From positions 1-64,000 of the forward strand of contig NZ_JAHLDL010000020.1 of NCBI RefSeq assembly GCF_018861315.1: 64,000 nucleotides of DNA, written 5' to 3'. Shown piece after piece: positions 43,148 through 51,707 of this stretch. The notes under the pieces are model-generated. The model did no database searches. It was not told where the DNA came from and saw nothing but the letters and a program-made list of their open reading frames with translations. The stretch is from Clostridium bowmanii. Lineage in GTDB: Bacteria > Bacillota > Clostridia > Clostridiales > Clostridiaceae. How positions within the stretch are numbered: the first letter of the stretch is position 1; each line of letters starts with the position of its first letter. The position numbers and the translations under genes are program-made.

Positions 43148-44245
43148 ATGGCACATCAAATTAAAAAAATAGGAGTATTAACTGGTGGGGGAGATTGTCC
43201 AGGCCTTAACGCAGTAATTAGGGCAGTTACCCGTAATGCAATTTTAAATTATGGTTATGAAGTAATTGGTTATAGATTTGGATATAGAGGGCTATATAAG
43301 AATGAAACAATGCCATTAACATTGGAAACGGTATCAGGAATTCAACATAAAGGTGGAACTATATTATATTCTTCTAATAAAGACAATTTATTTGATTACA
43401 CTGTTGAAGAAAATGGTATTGAAGTTAAAAGGGATGTATCAGATGTAGCAATTGAAAACATGAGAAAAGAAGGCGTGGATGCGCTAATTGTTATTGGTGG
43501 TGACGGTACACTTACAAGTGCTAGGGATTTTGGTAGAAAAGGTGTTAAGGTAATAGGAGTTCCAAAAACTATAGACAATGATTTAGCATCTACAGATTTT
43601 ACTTTTGGATTTAATACTGCAGTAGGAGTAGCAACAGAGGCTCTTGATAGACTTCATACCACAGCTGAGTCACACCATAGGATAATGATACTAGAAGTAA
43701 TGGGAAGAAATGCAGGTTGGATAGCACTAGAATCTGGAGTTTCAGGATCTGCTGATGTAATTTTAATACCAGAAATAGAGTTTGATATTAATAAGATTGT
43801 TGAAAAAATAGAACAACGTGAAAGAGAAGGTAAATTATTTAGTATTATTGTTGTTGCAGAGGGTGCCAAACCAGTAGGTGGAGATGTTGTAGTTAGTAAA
43901 ATAGTAACAGACAGTCCAGACCCAATAAGACTAGGTGGAATAGGCAACAAATTAGCTTACGATTTAGAAGGGCTGGTAGAGAATCACGAGATTAGATGTA
44001 CAGTCCTTGGTCATATTCAAAGAGGGGGTATCACATCATCTTTTGATAGAATGCTTTCTACTAGGTATGGTGTGGCGGCTGTTGATTTGATTGATGCAGG
44101 GAAATTTGGAAATATGGTTTGTCTTACAGGAAATAAGATATCTTATGCACACTTAGAAAATGTTATAGGCGATACTAAAAATGTAAACCCTAACGGAGAA
44201 TTAGTTAAAGTAGCTAGAGCTATTGGAATATCATTTGGCGATTAA
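43148..44245 (+). CDS. pfkA: 6-phosphofructokinase
   Basis: The 365-residue enzyme phosphorylates fructose 6-phosphate. It shows GVLTGGGDCPGLNAVIRA, VIGGDGTLTSA (GGDG at 117-120), GVPKTIDND (K140) and MGRNAGWIA. The combination of Gly120 with Lys140 is the mixed signature of the long clostridial/actinobacterial group; enzymes with Asp and Lys use pyrophosphate, those with Gly and Gly use ATP. The phosphoryl donor is therefore uncertain. ATG 43148 is preferred over 43142 for its spacing to GGGGG. It has no pyruvate kinase gene beside it. Confidence 0.93.
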   Translation: MAHQIKKIGVLTGGGDCPGLNAVIRAVTRNAILNYGYEVIGYRFGYRGLYKNETMPLTLETVSGIQHKGGTILYSSNKDNLFDYTVEENGIEVKRDVSDVAIENMRKEGVDALIVIGGDGTLTSARDFGRKGVKVIGVPKTIDNDLASTDFTFGFNTAVGVATEALDRLHTTAESHHRIMILEVMGRNAGWIALESGVSGSADVILIPEIEFDINKIVEKIEQREREGKLFSIIVVAEGAKPVGGDVVVSKIVTDSPDPIRLGGIGNKLAYDLEGLVENHEIRCTVLGHIQRGGITSSFDRMLSTRYGVAAVDLIDAGKFGNMVCLTGNKISYAHLENVIGDTKNVNPNGELVKVARAIGISFGD

Positions 44246-44274
44246 TAGACTGCTTTAGCATAACATTATAATAT

Positions 44275-44313
44275 GGTAGATAGCGATTAAGCCATTGAAG
44301 GTTGTTATCTACC
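44275..44313 (+). terminator. Possible weak terminator after pfkA
   Basis: GGTAGATA-GC pairs with G-TTATCTACC in a long hairpin, without a clear T-run. Confidence 0.35.
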
Positions 44314-44337
44314 TAATAAGAATACCAGGAGGATATT

Positions 44338-45120
44338 ATGAAAGTAATAAAAAAATATTTAGAGACAAGAGAAGGCAACTACAGTTTTTACTTTGAAGAA
44401 ATAAATAGTGGGTATCTTTATGGTGTTAATGAAAACAAAGAAATGCTATCAGCTGGATGCATAAAATTGCCACTAGCCATTGCGCTACTTAAAGAAGTGG
44501 AAAATGGAAAAATAGAATTACAATCAAAAATTAAAATAGAAGCAGGGGATAAGACCCAGGGTTCAAATGGAATAATACATGAATTTTCAGCAAGCGAATA
44601 TTCGATTCGCGATTTGTTAATAGCAATGCTTATACAAAGTGATAATACTGCAGCAAATAAAATTATTAATATTTTAAGTCTTAAGAGAATAGATGAATTG
44701 TTCAAAGAGATGGGACTTAAGAGCACAAATTTGAAAAGGATTACAACTGAGATTAAATTAGAACAGGAGGAATTAGAAAATACTACTTCTACTTCTGATT
44801 TAAGCAAGTGCTTTAAGTTATTATATCTAAAGCAATATTTAAACGAAGAAAATAGTAATTTGATTCTAAATATATTAAAAAAACAACAGACTACAAATAA
44901 GATACCTTTTTACATTCCCAGGAATATTCAAGAGAGTATTGCAAACAAAGGTGGTAGTCTTGAAAATGTTGAAAATGATGCAGCTTTAATTATGATTCCA
45001 AAGGGGAATTTTATTTTTACAGTAATGGCCAGCAATTTACCTAACAATGTTTATGGAATTACCACCATATCTAGAGTGGGAAAGATGGTATGGGACATAA
45101 TTGATAAAGATTGGAAATAA
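44338..45120 (+). CDS. Class A beta-lactamase-fold protein lacking the catalytic serine
   Basis: The 260-residue protein has the serine-hydrolase (beta-lactamase2) layout: MLSAGCIKLPLAIALL at the SxxK position, QSDNTAAN with the SDN triad at 101-103, and NKGGSL with the KxG motif at 204-206. But the SxxK serine, three residues before K43, is Gly40 (G-C-I-K). Ser38 and Cys41 are near but out of register. No signal peptide is present, so it is cytosolic, unlike secreted beta-lactamases. It may be inactive, or use Cys41. The ribosome site AGGAGGATATT is ideal. The gene follows pfkA by 92 bases. Confidence 0.75.
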   Translation: MKVIKKYLETREGNYSFYFEEINSGYLYGVNENKEMLSAGCIKLPLAIALLKEVENGKIELQSKIKIEAGDKTQGSNGIIHEFSASEYSIRDLLIAMLIQSDNTAANKIINILSLKRIDELFKEMGLKSTNLKRITTEIKLEQEELENTTSTSDLSKCFKLLYLKQYLNEENSNLILNILKKQQTTNKIPFYIPRNIQESIANKGGSLENVENDAALIMIPKGNFIFTVMASNLPNNVYGITTISRVGKMVWDIIDKDWK

Positions 45121-45478
45121 AATAAGTATTCATAAAATTTTTCTAAGGCACCTGCGTGCCTTGCAAACGAACTAAAAACTTGAAATTGCATTAACAAATT
45201 CTAATCTTTTGCGAATATGAAATTCTCTATCGCTTACACTCGCCGTCCTGACAGGCTTACGAGAATTTTATATTCGAAAAAGAAGAATTTGTAAATGCAA
45301 TTTCAATAGTTTTGTCGTTTCTTATTGCAAGTCACTTCGGAGCCTACAGAAGATTTTCATTATATAAACTAGAAGACTGGAAGACTCATTATATACTATC
45401 TGACACAGTCCTACATGCCCTTTATGTATAAATTATGTTTATGGATGTAAAAGGAGCTTGAATGATAAAACTAGGTAA
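45121..45478. other. Intergenic region holding a long inverted-repeat element
   Basis: The 358-base gap between converging genes is mostly the inverted-repeat element at 45147-45344. The remaining bases contain no gene that I can support; a small terminator hairpin lies at 45467-45488. Confidence 0.6.
45147..45344. mobile_element. MITE-like long imperfect inverted repeat
   Basis: Left arm 45147-45227 and right arm 45261-45344 are imperfect reverse complements of each other; shared blocks include TTGAAATTGCATT, ACAAATTCT, CGAATAT and AAATTCTC. The outer ends (GGCACCTGCGTGCCTTGCAA and the reverse of GGCTCC...CTTGCAA) also correspond. The apex (45228-45260) is GC-richer. As RNA it would fold into a hairpin of some 200 bases. 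It has no coding potential, so it may be a non-autonomous element or a noncoding RNA. Confidence 0.6.
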
Positions 45479-45488
45479 CTAGTTTTTT
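45467..45488. terminator. Terminator, both strands
   Basis: AAAACTAG-GTAA-CTAGTTTT with T-runs; overlaps the stop of the minus-strand hydrolase gene. Confidence 0.6.
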
Positions 45489-46366
45489 TGTTTTTTTTCA
45501 TACTTAGTTATATTTGTACCATCGCTTATTAGGATAATGTCTTTATCTAAATCTGTTCTATAGATGATACAATTTAATTCTTTAAGTCCATCTAAAGTTT
45601 CTCTATTGGGGTGACCATAACTATTATAGGCTCCGCAGGATATTATTGCGATTTTTGGGGAGACATTATTTAAAAAATCCTGTGAGGTTGACGTATTGCT
45701 GCCGTGATGTGCAACTTTAAGCACATCAGCACTTATATCGTAATGTTTAGCTGAAATTTCATCCTCACTTAGTTTTTGTATATCACCTGTAAATAGGTAG
45801 GTTGAATTCTTATAAGATACTCTTATTGTGCAAGAGTAATTATTAGTATCTTTGTAGCTCGTTTTATTAGGTGATAACATAATACAGGTGGTATTGGGGC
45901 CTAAATCTAAAGTTATATTAGGTTTACATATATTTATTTTTAGGTCTTTACTTTTTAAAGCTATGATCATCTCTTCAAAGGATTGAGTGGTGGCGGTAAT
46001 TTTGGGTGCGAAGAACTTATCTACTTTGAAGGTGTTAATTACACTAGCCATACCACCTATGTGATCGTCATGGGGATGAGTTGCAATTACATAGTCAAGT
46101 TTAGTAATATTATTGCTTTTTAAATACCGAATTACTTTTGATTTTGAATCGCTGGTACCGCTATCAATCAATAAATTTTTATTATTTACTTGAATAAGGA
46201 TACAATCACCCTGTCCTACATCAATAAAATGAGTGACCATATTATTTTCTAGGTTTATATTAGTTTTTATACTAGATTTATAGATTACAATTATACCTAC
46301 AACTATAGTTACAAAAGCTAAGAAAATGCAAATTGTGGTATATGTTATCCAGGTTTTCTTTGGCAT
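45479..46366 (-). CDS. ComEC/Rec2-like secreted metallo-beta-lactamase-fold hydrolase
   Basis: The 295-residue protein has an N-terminal anchor (ITYTTICIFLAFVTIVVGIIVIY) and a metallo-beta-lactamase domain: THFIDVGQGDCILI, the metal motif ATHPHDDHIGG (H97, H99, D101, H102), YLFTGDI and LKVAHHGSNTS. It matches the C-terminal hydrolase domain of ComEC, here as a stand-alone protein without the transport channel. In ComEC this domain is thought to degrade the non-transported DNA strand. The function of the stand-alone form is not known. The ribosome site is TTAGGAGATTAATCAT. Confidence 0.9.
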   Translation of the reverse strand: MPKKTWITYTTICIFLAFVTIVVGIIVIYKSSIKTNINLENNMVTHFIDVGQGDCILIQVNNKNLLIDSGTSDSKSKVIRYLKSNNITKLDYVIATHPHDDHIGGMASVINTFKVDKFFAPKITATTQSFEEMIIALKSKDLKINICKPNITLDLGPNTTCIMLSPNKTSYKDTNNYSCTIRVSYKNSTYLFTGDIQKLSEDEISAKHYDISADVLKVAHHGSNTSTSQDFLNNVSPKIAIISCGAYNSYGHPNRETLDGLKELNCIIYRTDLDKDIILISDGTNITKYEKKQKN

Positions 46367-46575
46367 ATGATTAATCTCCTAAAGAATATTTGAAATATAT
46401 AAGTGATTTTAACCAGTTATGTAAATTAAAATCAATTTTTAAGAAAAAATAGGTGCCTCTTATTTTAGTTTTCTATTATCTTAAGGAAAGATTTGTAATA
46501 GGGCTTATTAACTAGTATAATAAATTCTAATGATTTAATTTTAAAATGATATATGAGAAAGGAATAGGTATATAT

Positions 46576-47304
46576 ATGAAAACCGTATATTTTTATTTTC
46601 GTCTTATTATTAATTTAATCGGGACGGGCTTTAAGGAAATAAAGCTAAATAGTTTAAAAAAGCATAAAACAGTGGAAGAGGCAGAAGAGTATGTGGCTCA
46701 GGTAGCTGATAAATGGGCTAATTTCGTACTTATGATTGCAGATTTAAATTTAACAGTGACAGGAAGAGAAAATATACCAAATGAACCTTGTTTGTTTGTG
46801 GGAAACCACCAAAGTAATTTTGATATACCGTCTATATTAGCTAATACAAATAGACTCACAGGGGCTGTTGCTAAAAAAGAAATGAAAAAAATACCAATTA
46901 TGAGCTATTGGATGAGGCAAATTCATTCTGTATTTATGGACAGAGAAAATCCAAGAGAGGCCTTGAAAGCAATTGCTGAAGGGGTTGAAAATTTAAAGAA
47001 TGGTTATTCTATGATTATTTTTCCAGAAGGTACTAGAAGCAGAAGTAATAATATGGGAGAATTTAAAAAAGGTAGTATGAGACTAGCAATAAAGGCAGGA
47101 GTGCCAATTGTACCTATAACATTTTATGATACTCATAAAGCAATGGAGGGTAATAATGGAAAGATTAGAAAGGCAAATGCTAAGCTTATAATTGATAAAC
47201 CTATATATATGAATAACATGTCAAAGGAAGAAAAAGCGGAAGTATCAGAAATGGTAAGAAATATAATCCAGACAAATTTAGATAAAGAAAATGAAAATAA
47301 GTAA
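46576..47304 (+). CDS. plsC: 1-acyl-sn-glycerol-3-phosphate acyltransferase
   Basis: The 243-residue protein has the PlsC acyltransferase motifs NHQSNFD (H78, D83), MDRENPREA, FPEGTRSR (149-156) and VPIVPITFYD. It acylates lysophosphatidic acid to phosphatidic acid for membrane lipid synthesis. ATG 46576 is preferred over ATG 46546 because the AGG lies seven bases upstream of it and because the motif spacing then matches the family. One hydrophobic N-terminal segment is consistent with membrane association. Confidence 0.92.
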   Translation: MKTVYFYFRLIINLIGTGFKEIKLNSLKKHKTVEEAEEYVAQVADKWANFVLMIADLNLTVTGRENIPNEPCLFVGNHQSNFDIPSILANTNRLTGAVAKKEMKKIPIMSYWMRQIHSVFMDRENPREALKAIAEGVENLKNGYSMIIFPEGTRSRSNNMGEFKKGSMRLAIKAGVPIVPITFYDTHKAMEGNNGKIRKANAKLIIDKPIYMNNMSKEEKAEVSEMVRNIIQTNLDKENENK

Positions 47305-47309
47305 ATAAA

Positions 47310-47367
47310 TAATTAAAGGGGCAGTTAAAGCAACACCGAGGTGATGATTTAACTGCCCCTTTAATTA
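47310..47367. terminator. Bidirectional terminator between plsC and gapN
   Basis: A 20-bp perfect stem (TAATTAAAGGGGCAGTTAAA and its complement at 47348-47367) with an 18-base loop. Confidence 0.92.
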
Positions 47368-47369
47368 TG

Positions 47370-48818
47370 CTATGGATTTATTAGTAAGACTGTGGCTTTT
47401 GATCTAGTCATAGCTTCAATACTATATTTTATACCTTGAGTACCCATACCAGAAGATTTTGTTCCAGAGAAAGGAAAATGGTCAGGGCCCCTTTCAGGTT
47501 TATTGTTAATTTGAACGGTTCCTACATCTAATTGATTAGCAATATTGAAGGCATCATCTATATTTTTAGTATATACAGAAGTTTGAAGACCGTATTCAGA
47601 TCTGTTAGCAATGATTATAGCCTCCTCAATATTTTTAACTCTAATTATTGGGAGTACTGGTCCAAAGGGTTCCTCCCAGGCTAGCCGCATGTCTGTAGTT
47701 ACATTATCAAATAAGGTAGGGTATATTAGATTATTGATTCGTTTATTTCCACATAATAGTGTGGCACCATGATGCAAGGCATCATCTATGAGTTCTTGAA
47801 CATAGTCTGCAGCACTATTATCTATAAGTGGAGTTACTTCGCAATCATCTTGTGGGGCACCTACCTTTAATAATTTTATATTTTTCATTAATTCAATAAT
47901 GAGGCTGTCTGCAACATCATTAATAACTAGAATTCTTTTAACTGCGGTGCATCTTTGCCCAGAATAGCTAAAGGCACCAGCAACAATATCTTTTCCAGCA
48001 CTTTCAATATCAGCATCACAGAGGACTATAGCAGCATCTTTGCCACCAAGCTCCATAATCATAGGTACCATACCGGCAATTACAGCAATATGTTTTCCTA
48101 CTTCCGTACTTCCAGTAAAGTTAATAAAATTAATATCCTTGTGGGTTACTAAATAATCACCTATTTCAGAGCCTCTACCTGTTATTGTGTTTAAAACTCC
48201 ATGTGGAACACCGGCTTCATGAAAAATTGCAGCCAGATGGAGTGCACTGATAGCTCCTTGAGTAGAGGGCTTTAAAATTACACTATTCCCACCAATAAGG
48301 GCTGGGGCTATTTTAGAGGCAGAAAGATTAATGGGATAGTTAAAAGGCGAAATTGCTAGAACAATGCCTACTGGTACTTTGGTGACAAAGGATATTTTGT
48401 TTTTCTTAAAACCAGGGAAATTATCTGCACCTATAGTTTCACCTTCTAAATTTTTTCCAGCATCTGCAGTAAATCTAATAAAGTCTGCGGTTCTTTTTAT
48501 CTCAGCATCGCAGGAGTGTTTATCTTTTGCAATTTCATTTTGCATGATGACTGATAAGTAATCAACATTTTCATCAAGTAGTGCAGCACATTTATGCAAA
48601 ATCGACGCACGAGAGCTAATTGCCATGTTTGCCCAATCCTTTTGAGAAGCTTTTGAATTTGCAATAACTAAATTAGCCTCATCTTTACTCATAGCAGGGA
48701 TGGTGCCTACTAAATTGTTGTCAACTGGAGAAAAAACATCTATAGTATTAGTTGATGCAACCCAATCTCCATTAAATAAATTTTTGTATATTTTATCTTC
48801 GCACATACTATGGAACAA
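47370..48818 (-). CDS. gapN: NADP-dependent glyceraldehyde-3-phosphate dehydrogenase (non-phosphorylating)
   Basis: This aldehyde dehydrogenase superfamily protein of about 482 residues oxidises glyceraldehyde 3-phosphate to 3-phosphoglycerate with NADP, supplying NADPH. Motifs are SPFNYPINLSASKIAPAL, FTGSTEVGKHIA, the general base in MELGGKDAAIVL, the nucleophile in YSGQRCTAVKR and EEPFGPVLPII. CTAVKR and the HFPFSGTKSSGMG end favour GapN over other aldehyde dehydrogenases. The start TTG 48818 (FHSMCEDK) follows GAGGTG by seven bases; ATG 48872 lies upstream of that site and would add 18 unconserved residues. Confidence 0.88.
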   Translation of the reverse strand: MFHSMCEDKIYKNLFNGDWVASTNTIDVFSPVDNNLVGTIPAMSKDEANLVIANSKASQKDWANMAISSRASILHKCAALLDENVDYLSVIMQNEIAKDKHSCDAEIKRTADFIRFTADAGKNLEGETIGADNFPGFKKNKISFVTKVPVGIVLAISPFNYPINLSASKIAPALIGGNSVILKPSTQGAISALHLAAIFHEAGVPHGVLNTITGRGSEIGDYLVTHKDINFINFTGSTEVGKHIAVIAGMVPMIMELGGKDAAIVLCDADIESAGKDIVAGAFSYSGQRCTAVKRILVINDVADSLIIELMKNIKLLKVGAPQDDCEVTPLIDNSAADYVQELIDDALHHGATLLCGNKRINNLIYPTLFDNVTTDMRLAWEEPFGPVLPIIRVKNIEEAIIIANRSEYGLQTSVYTKNIDDAFNIANQLDVGTVQINNKPERGPDHFPFSGTKSSGMGTQGIKYSIEAMTRSKATVLLINP

Positions 48819-48971
48819 TATAAAACACCTCGCTTTAAAATTGTATGCTAGGTAGGATGAAATGAATAACAAGCATAAACTTGCTATTTATTTGTTTGTA
48901 CCTCATTATAGTATTGACGAAAGATAAATATATTATTGATTATATTAGTTATATATCATCTATGGAAATAA

Positions 48972-49280
48972 TTAATCGTGTCTTTTAGTTAAGAGTTCTT
49001 GAATTATAGATATTTTAGACTGAATTACTTTATTTTTACTTTCTAGTTTTAATATATTACTTTTGGATTCACTGTTTTTATTTTTTAAAATTTTTAAAGT
49101 TTCTTGTAAAGACTTGTTTATGTCAATTTTTTCACTGATAATTGGGTTATATAATTTGTTTAATGTAGAATGCTTATTGATCAAAAACTTTGTATCATTA
49201 TAAAATTCAATTAGATATGATTTGTTTTTTTTACACATATATTTTAAACTGGAAATAATCCAGTCTATAAACTTATTCAT
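48972..49280 (-). CDS. Small basic coiled-coil protein, unknown
   Basis: A 102-residue lysine-rich protein without signal peptide. The C-terminal half (SLQETLKILKNKNSESKSNILKLESKNK) is a predicted coiled coil. ATG 49280 follows AATCGAGGTGATTAT, a good ribosome site. It is divergent from the gene at 49338, with only 57 bases between the starts, so they share a promoter region. I do not recognise the family. Confidence 0.65.
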   Translation of the reverse strand: MNKFIDWIISSLKYMCKKNKSYLIEFYNDTKFLINKHSTLNKLYNPIISEKIDINKSLQETLKILKNKNSESKSNILKLESKNKVIQSKISIIQELLTKRHD

Positions 49281-49337
49281 ATAATCACCTCGATTATATT
49301 CTACCTAATGAATACTAGGAAAGGCAAGGTAAAGTTA

Positions 49338-49778
49338 ATGGATAAAAGTGGTAATGACTATTATTTAGAGAAAATTAAAAATAAAACTATTAAGCTGGAT
49401 CAAAAAAAGAGTCAGTATGAAGTAGAAATAATGCAGCAAAACAATTTATTAGAACATAATAATTATGCTATGCAAAACTTGAAGTGTGAGAACGATGTGT
49501 TATGTGATGAGTATAATAGTCTAATAAGATTACTTCATGAACAGGGAATAATTTTTGAAATGATTTTTAATAAATATACTCCTCACCAGTGGGAAAATCT
49601 ATTTATAATAAAAAACTCTAAAGGGTATGAAATTCAAACTAAATCAGGTAGTGTTCTAAGGATGTTAGATGAAAAATTTTCGAAGATCATACAAGATATA
49701 GACCAAAAAGATACCTACAGTTTAATTGTAATAAGGGTTACAGATAAAACTGCTTTGGTTCAGTTAAGATTTAATTAA
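49338..49778 (+). CDS. Cytosolic protein with N-terminal coiled coil, unknown
   Basis: The 146-residue protein has a coiled-coil N-terminal half (DYYLEKIKNKTIKLDQKKSQ, then MQQNNLLEHNNYAM) and a small C-terminal domain (YSLIVIRVTDKTALVQLRFN). ATG 49338 is preferred over 49308 because AAGGTAAAGTTA lies just upstream. It is divergent from a second coiled-coil gene and the pair may act together, for instance as partners; that is inference. No family was recognised. Confidence 0.6.
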   Translation: MDKSGNDYYLEKIKNKTIKLDQKKSQYEVEIMQQNNLLEHNNYAMQNLKCENDVLCDEYNSLIRLLHEQGIIFEMIFNKYTPHQWENLFIIKNSKGYEIQTKSGSVLRMLDEKFSKIIQDIDQKDTYSLIVIRVTDKTALVQLRFN

Positions 49779-49920
49779 AAATAAAATAAGAAGTTCTGAA
49801 GCTTGCTCAAATGTATTATACGTAATATATACTTTTTTTTGCGTATAAAAAGATTTATATTTTAATTTACACTATAAGAAAGTTATTCACATTATTTTAT
49901 GCAAGCTGTTTCGTAACTAA

Positions 49921-49960
49921 TAAAAAGAAGCTGAATTTGAAATCTCAGCTTCTTTTTATT
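49921..49960. terminator. Bidirectional terminator
   Basis: TAAAAAGAAGCTGA pairs with TCAGCTTCTTTTTA around a ten-base loop. It serves the coiled-coil gene at 49338 and the DUF378 gene at 49985. Confidence 0.9.
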
Positions 49961-49984
49961 GTGCTTTGCACATTTATATTGAAA

Positions 49985-50206
49985 TTATCTAACCTCAGTT
50001 GTATCTCTGTCTGTACCCCTATCTCTTCCTAAAAAAGATAGTGAATATAGACCACAAATGCCTACTAGAGCAAATATGATTCTAGTAAATGCTGTGCCAG
50101 TACCAAATAAGCTTGATACTAGGTCAAATCGGAAAAATCCAATTAATCCCCAATTTATTGCTCCAATAATAACTAATACTAGTGCAGTAATATCTAATGC
50201 TTTCAA
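49985..50206 (-). CDS. DUF378 small membrane protein
   Basis: A protein of about 73 residues with two membrane helices: ITALVLVIIGAINWGLIGFF, in which the INWGLIGF block defines DUF378, and RIIFALVGICGLYSL. The tail is hydrophilic (RDRGTDRDTTEVR). Function is unknown; the family is widespread in Firmicutes. The start TTG 50206 sits nine bases after AAAGGAG. The ATG at 50215 directly abuts that site and is less likely. Confidence 0.8.
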   Translation of the reverse strand: MKALDITALVLVIIGAINWGLIGFFRFDLVSSLFGTGTAFTRIIFALVGICGLYSLSFLGRDRGTDRDTTEVR

Positions 50207-50345
50207 CGTATACATCTCCTTTTTAATAAGTTTTCAGTATTATTGTTTGCAATTTTCGAGAAATTATTACTATATTATTAAAAAAATTAATTAATTATTA
50301 AAAAATTTAATAAACCACGAAATAATATGAAAAATATCTAGGAAA

Positions 50346-50729
50346 TTATTTAATTTCTCCATGTATTTCGTAGTGGGTTATTTCTTCTACATTATTGGTT
50401 TCATCAACAAATACTACTGTAGGCTTAAATTTTCTAGCTTCTTCTTCATGAATTTGGCAATAAGTCATAATTATTATTTTATCTCCAGGTTGCACACATC
50501 TTGCAGCGGCACCATTTATACACATAACTCCACTATCAGATTCTCCGGCAATGGCATAGGTCTCAAATCTTTCTCCGTTGTCGATATCAACTATTTGAAC
50601 CTTTTCATATTCTAGGATGTGTGCATTGTCCATTAGTGATTTATCGATAGTTATGCTTCCTACATAGTTTAATTTTGCTTCTGTAATAGTGGCTCTGTGT
50701 ATTTTAGATTTTAACATAGTTATTATCAA
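50346..50729 (-). CDS. panD: Aspartate 1-decarboxylase
   Basis: The 127-residue pyruvoyl-dependent proenzyme makes beta-alanine for pantothenate. The self-cleavage site is Gly24-Ser25 in [28 protein letters not shown] is the conserved core. It starts at TTG 50729, seven bases after AGGAGGG, which adds MIIT to the usual MLKSKIHRA start. Last gene of the pan operon; a 20-bp hairpin at 50751-50791 separates it from panC. Confidence 0.95.
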   Translation of the reverse strand: MIITMLKSKIHRATITEAKLNYVGSITIDKSLMDNAHILEYEKVQIVDIDNGERFETYAIAGESDSGVMCINGAAARCVQPGDKIIIMTYCQIHEEEARKFKPTVVFVDETNNVEEITHYEIHGEIK

Positions 50730-50750
50730 TTGTTGACCCTCCTGTATTCC

Positions 50751-50791
50751 TCAGGGGTACATAACAGTTATTAACTGTTATGTACCCCTGA
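50751..50791. repeat. 20-bp perfect stem between panC and panD
   Basis: TCAGGGGTACATAACAGTTA and its exact complement are separated by one base, giving a 41-base palindrome just before the panD ribosome site. The T-run lies on the plus-strand side, where there is no upstream gene. It is therefore not a normal terminator for the minus-strand operon and may be a processing or attenuation hairpin. Confidence 0.75.
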
Positions 50792-50796
50792 TTTTT

Positions 50797-51645
50797 TTAT
50801 TTTGATTGCCATATAAAATTATCTATTAATCTTGTTTTGCCAATATAAACTGCGATAGCAACAAGGACAGGTTTATCAATAAGGTCTATAGCGGTAAGTG
50901 ATAGGGCATCTACAACTTCTATATAATCAATTTTAGCTAAAACTTCACTTTGAATTTGTTTTTTTATGGTTTCCGTTAAATTCTCAGCAGATTTTTCATG
51001 GGTCAATAAAAGTTCTTTAGCACTATTTAAGCTTTTGTTTAGAATTAATGCCGCGGTTCTTTCATCCGTTGATAAATAATTATTACGTGAACTTTTTGCA
51101 AGTCCATCAGCTTCTCGTACAATAGGGCAACCTATAATTTCTATAGGAAAATTTAAATCTCTAACCATTCGTTTTATTACAGCTAACTGCTGCGCATCTT
51201 TTTCTCCAAAATAAGCTTTATCAGCGCAAACTATATTAAAAAGTTTTGAAACTACAGTGCATACACCGTTAAAATGACCAGGTCTTTTAGCACCACATAA
51301 GCCGTTTGTGAGCCCATTTACACTGACATTTGTTTGAGCATCCACATAATACATTTCTGAGGCTTCTGGAGCAAAGATTAAATTGGCGCCTGCACCTTCA
51401 CATAGAATTTTATCTCTATCTAAATCTCTTGGGTAAGATGCTAAATCTTCACTAGGACCGAATTGTATAGGATTTACAAATATACTTACCACAACTTTTT
51501 GATTTTCATTTGCAGCACGTTTTATAAGACTAACGTGTCCTTCATGTAAATATCCCATAGTAGGAACTAAGGCAATGCTATACCCTTCTTTTTTCCAAGA
51601 GTTTACCTGACTTCTAACTTCTTCAATAGTTTTTGCAATATTCAT
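50797..51645 (-). CDS. panC: Pantothenate synthetase
   Basis: The roughly 282-residue enzyme joins pantoate and beta-alanine using ATP. It shows VPTMGYLHEGHVSLI (with the HIGH-like HEGH), FVNPIQFGPSEDLASYPRD, YFGEKDAQQLAVI and SSRNNYLS. ATG 51645 (NIAKTIEEVR) matches the usual family start; ATG 51657 is also possible and neither has a clear ribosome site. It sits between panB and panD. Confidence 0.95.
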   Translation of the reverse strand: MNIAKTIEEVRSQVNSWKKEGYSIALVPTMGYLHEGHVSLIKRAANENQKVVVSIFVNPIQFGPSEDLASYPRDLDRDKILCEGAGANLIFAPEASEMYYVDAQTNVSVNGLTNGLCGAKRPGHFNGVCTVVSKLFNIVCADKAYFGEKDAQQLAVIKRMVRDLNFPIEIIGCPIVREADGLAKSSRNNYLSTDERTAALILNKSLNSAKELLLTHEKSAENLTETIKKQIQSEVLAKIDYIEVVDALSLTAIDLIDKPVLVAIAVYIGKTRLIDNFIWQSK

Positions 51646-51707
51646 TTTTGGGGGCATTTTAAGATGTAATTATATATACACTATTAATGCCACGTTCACT
51701 TCCTTTT

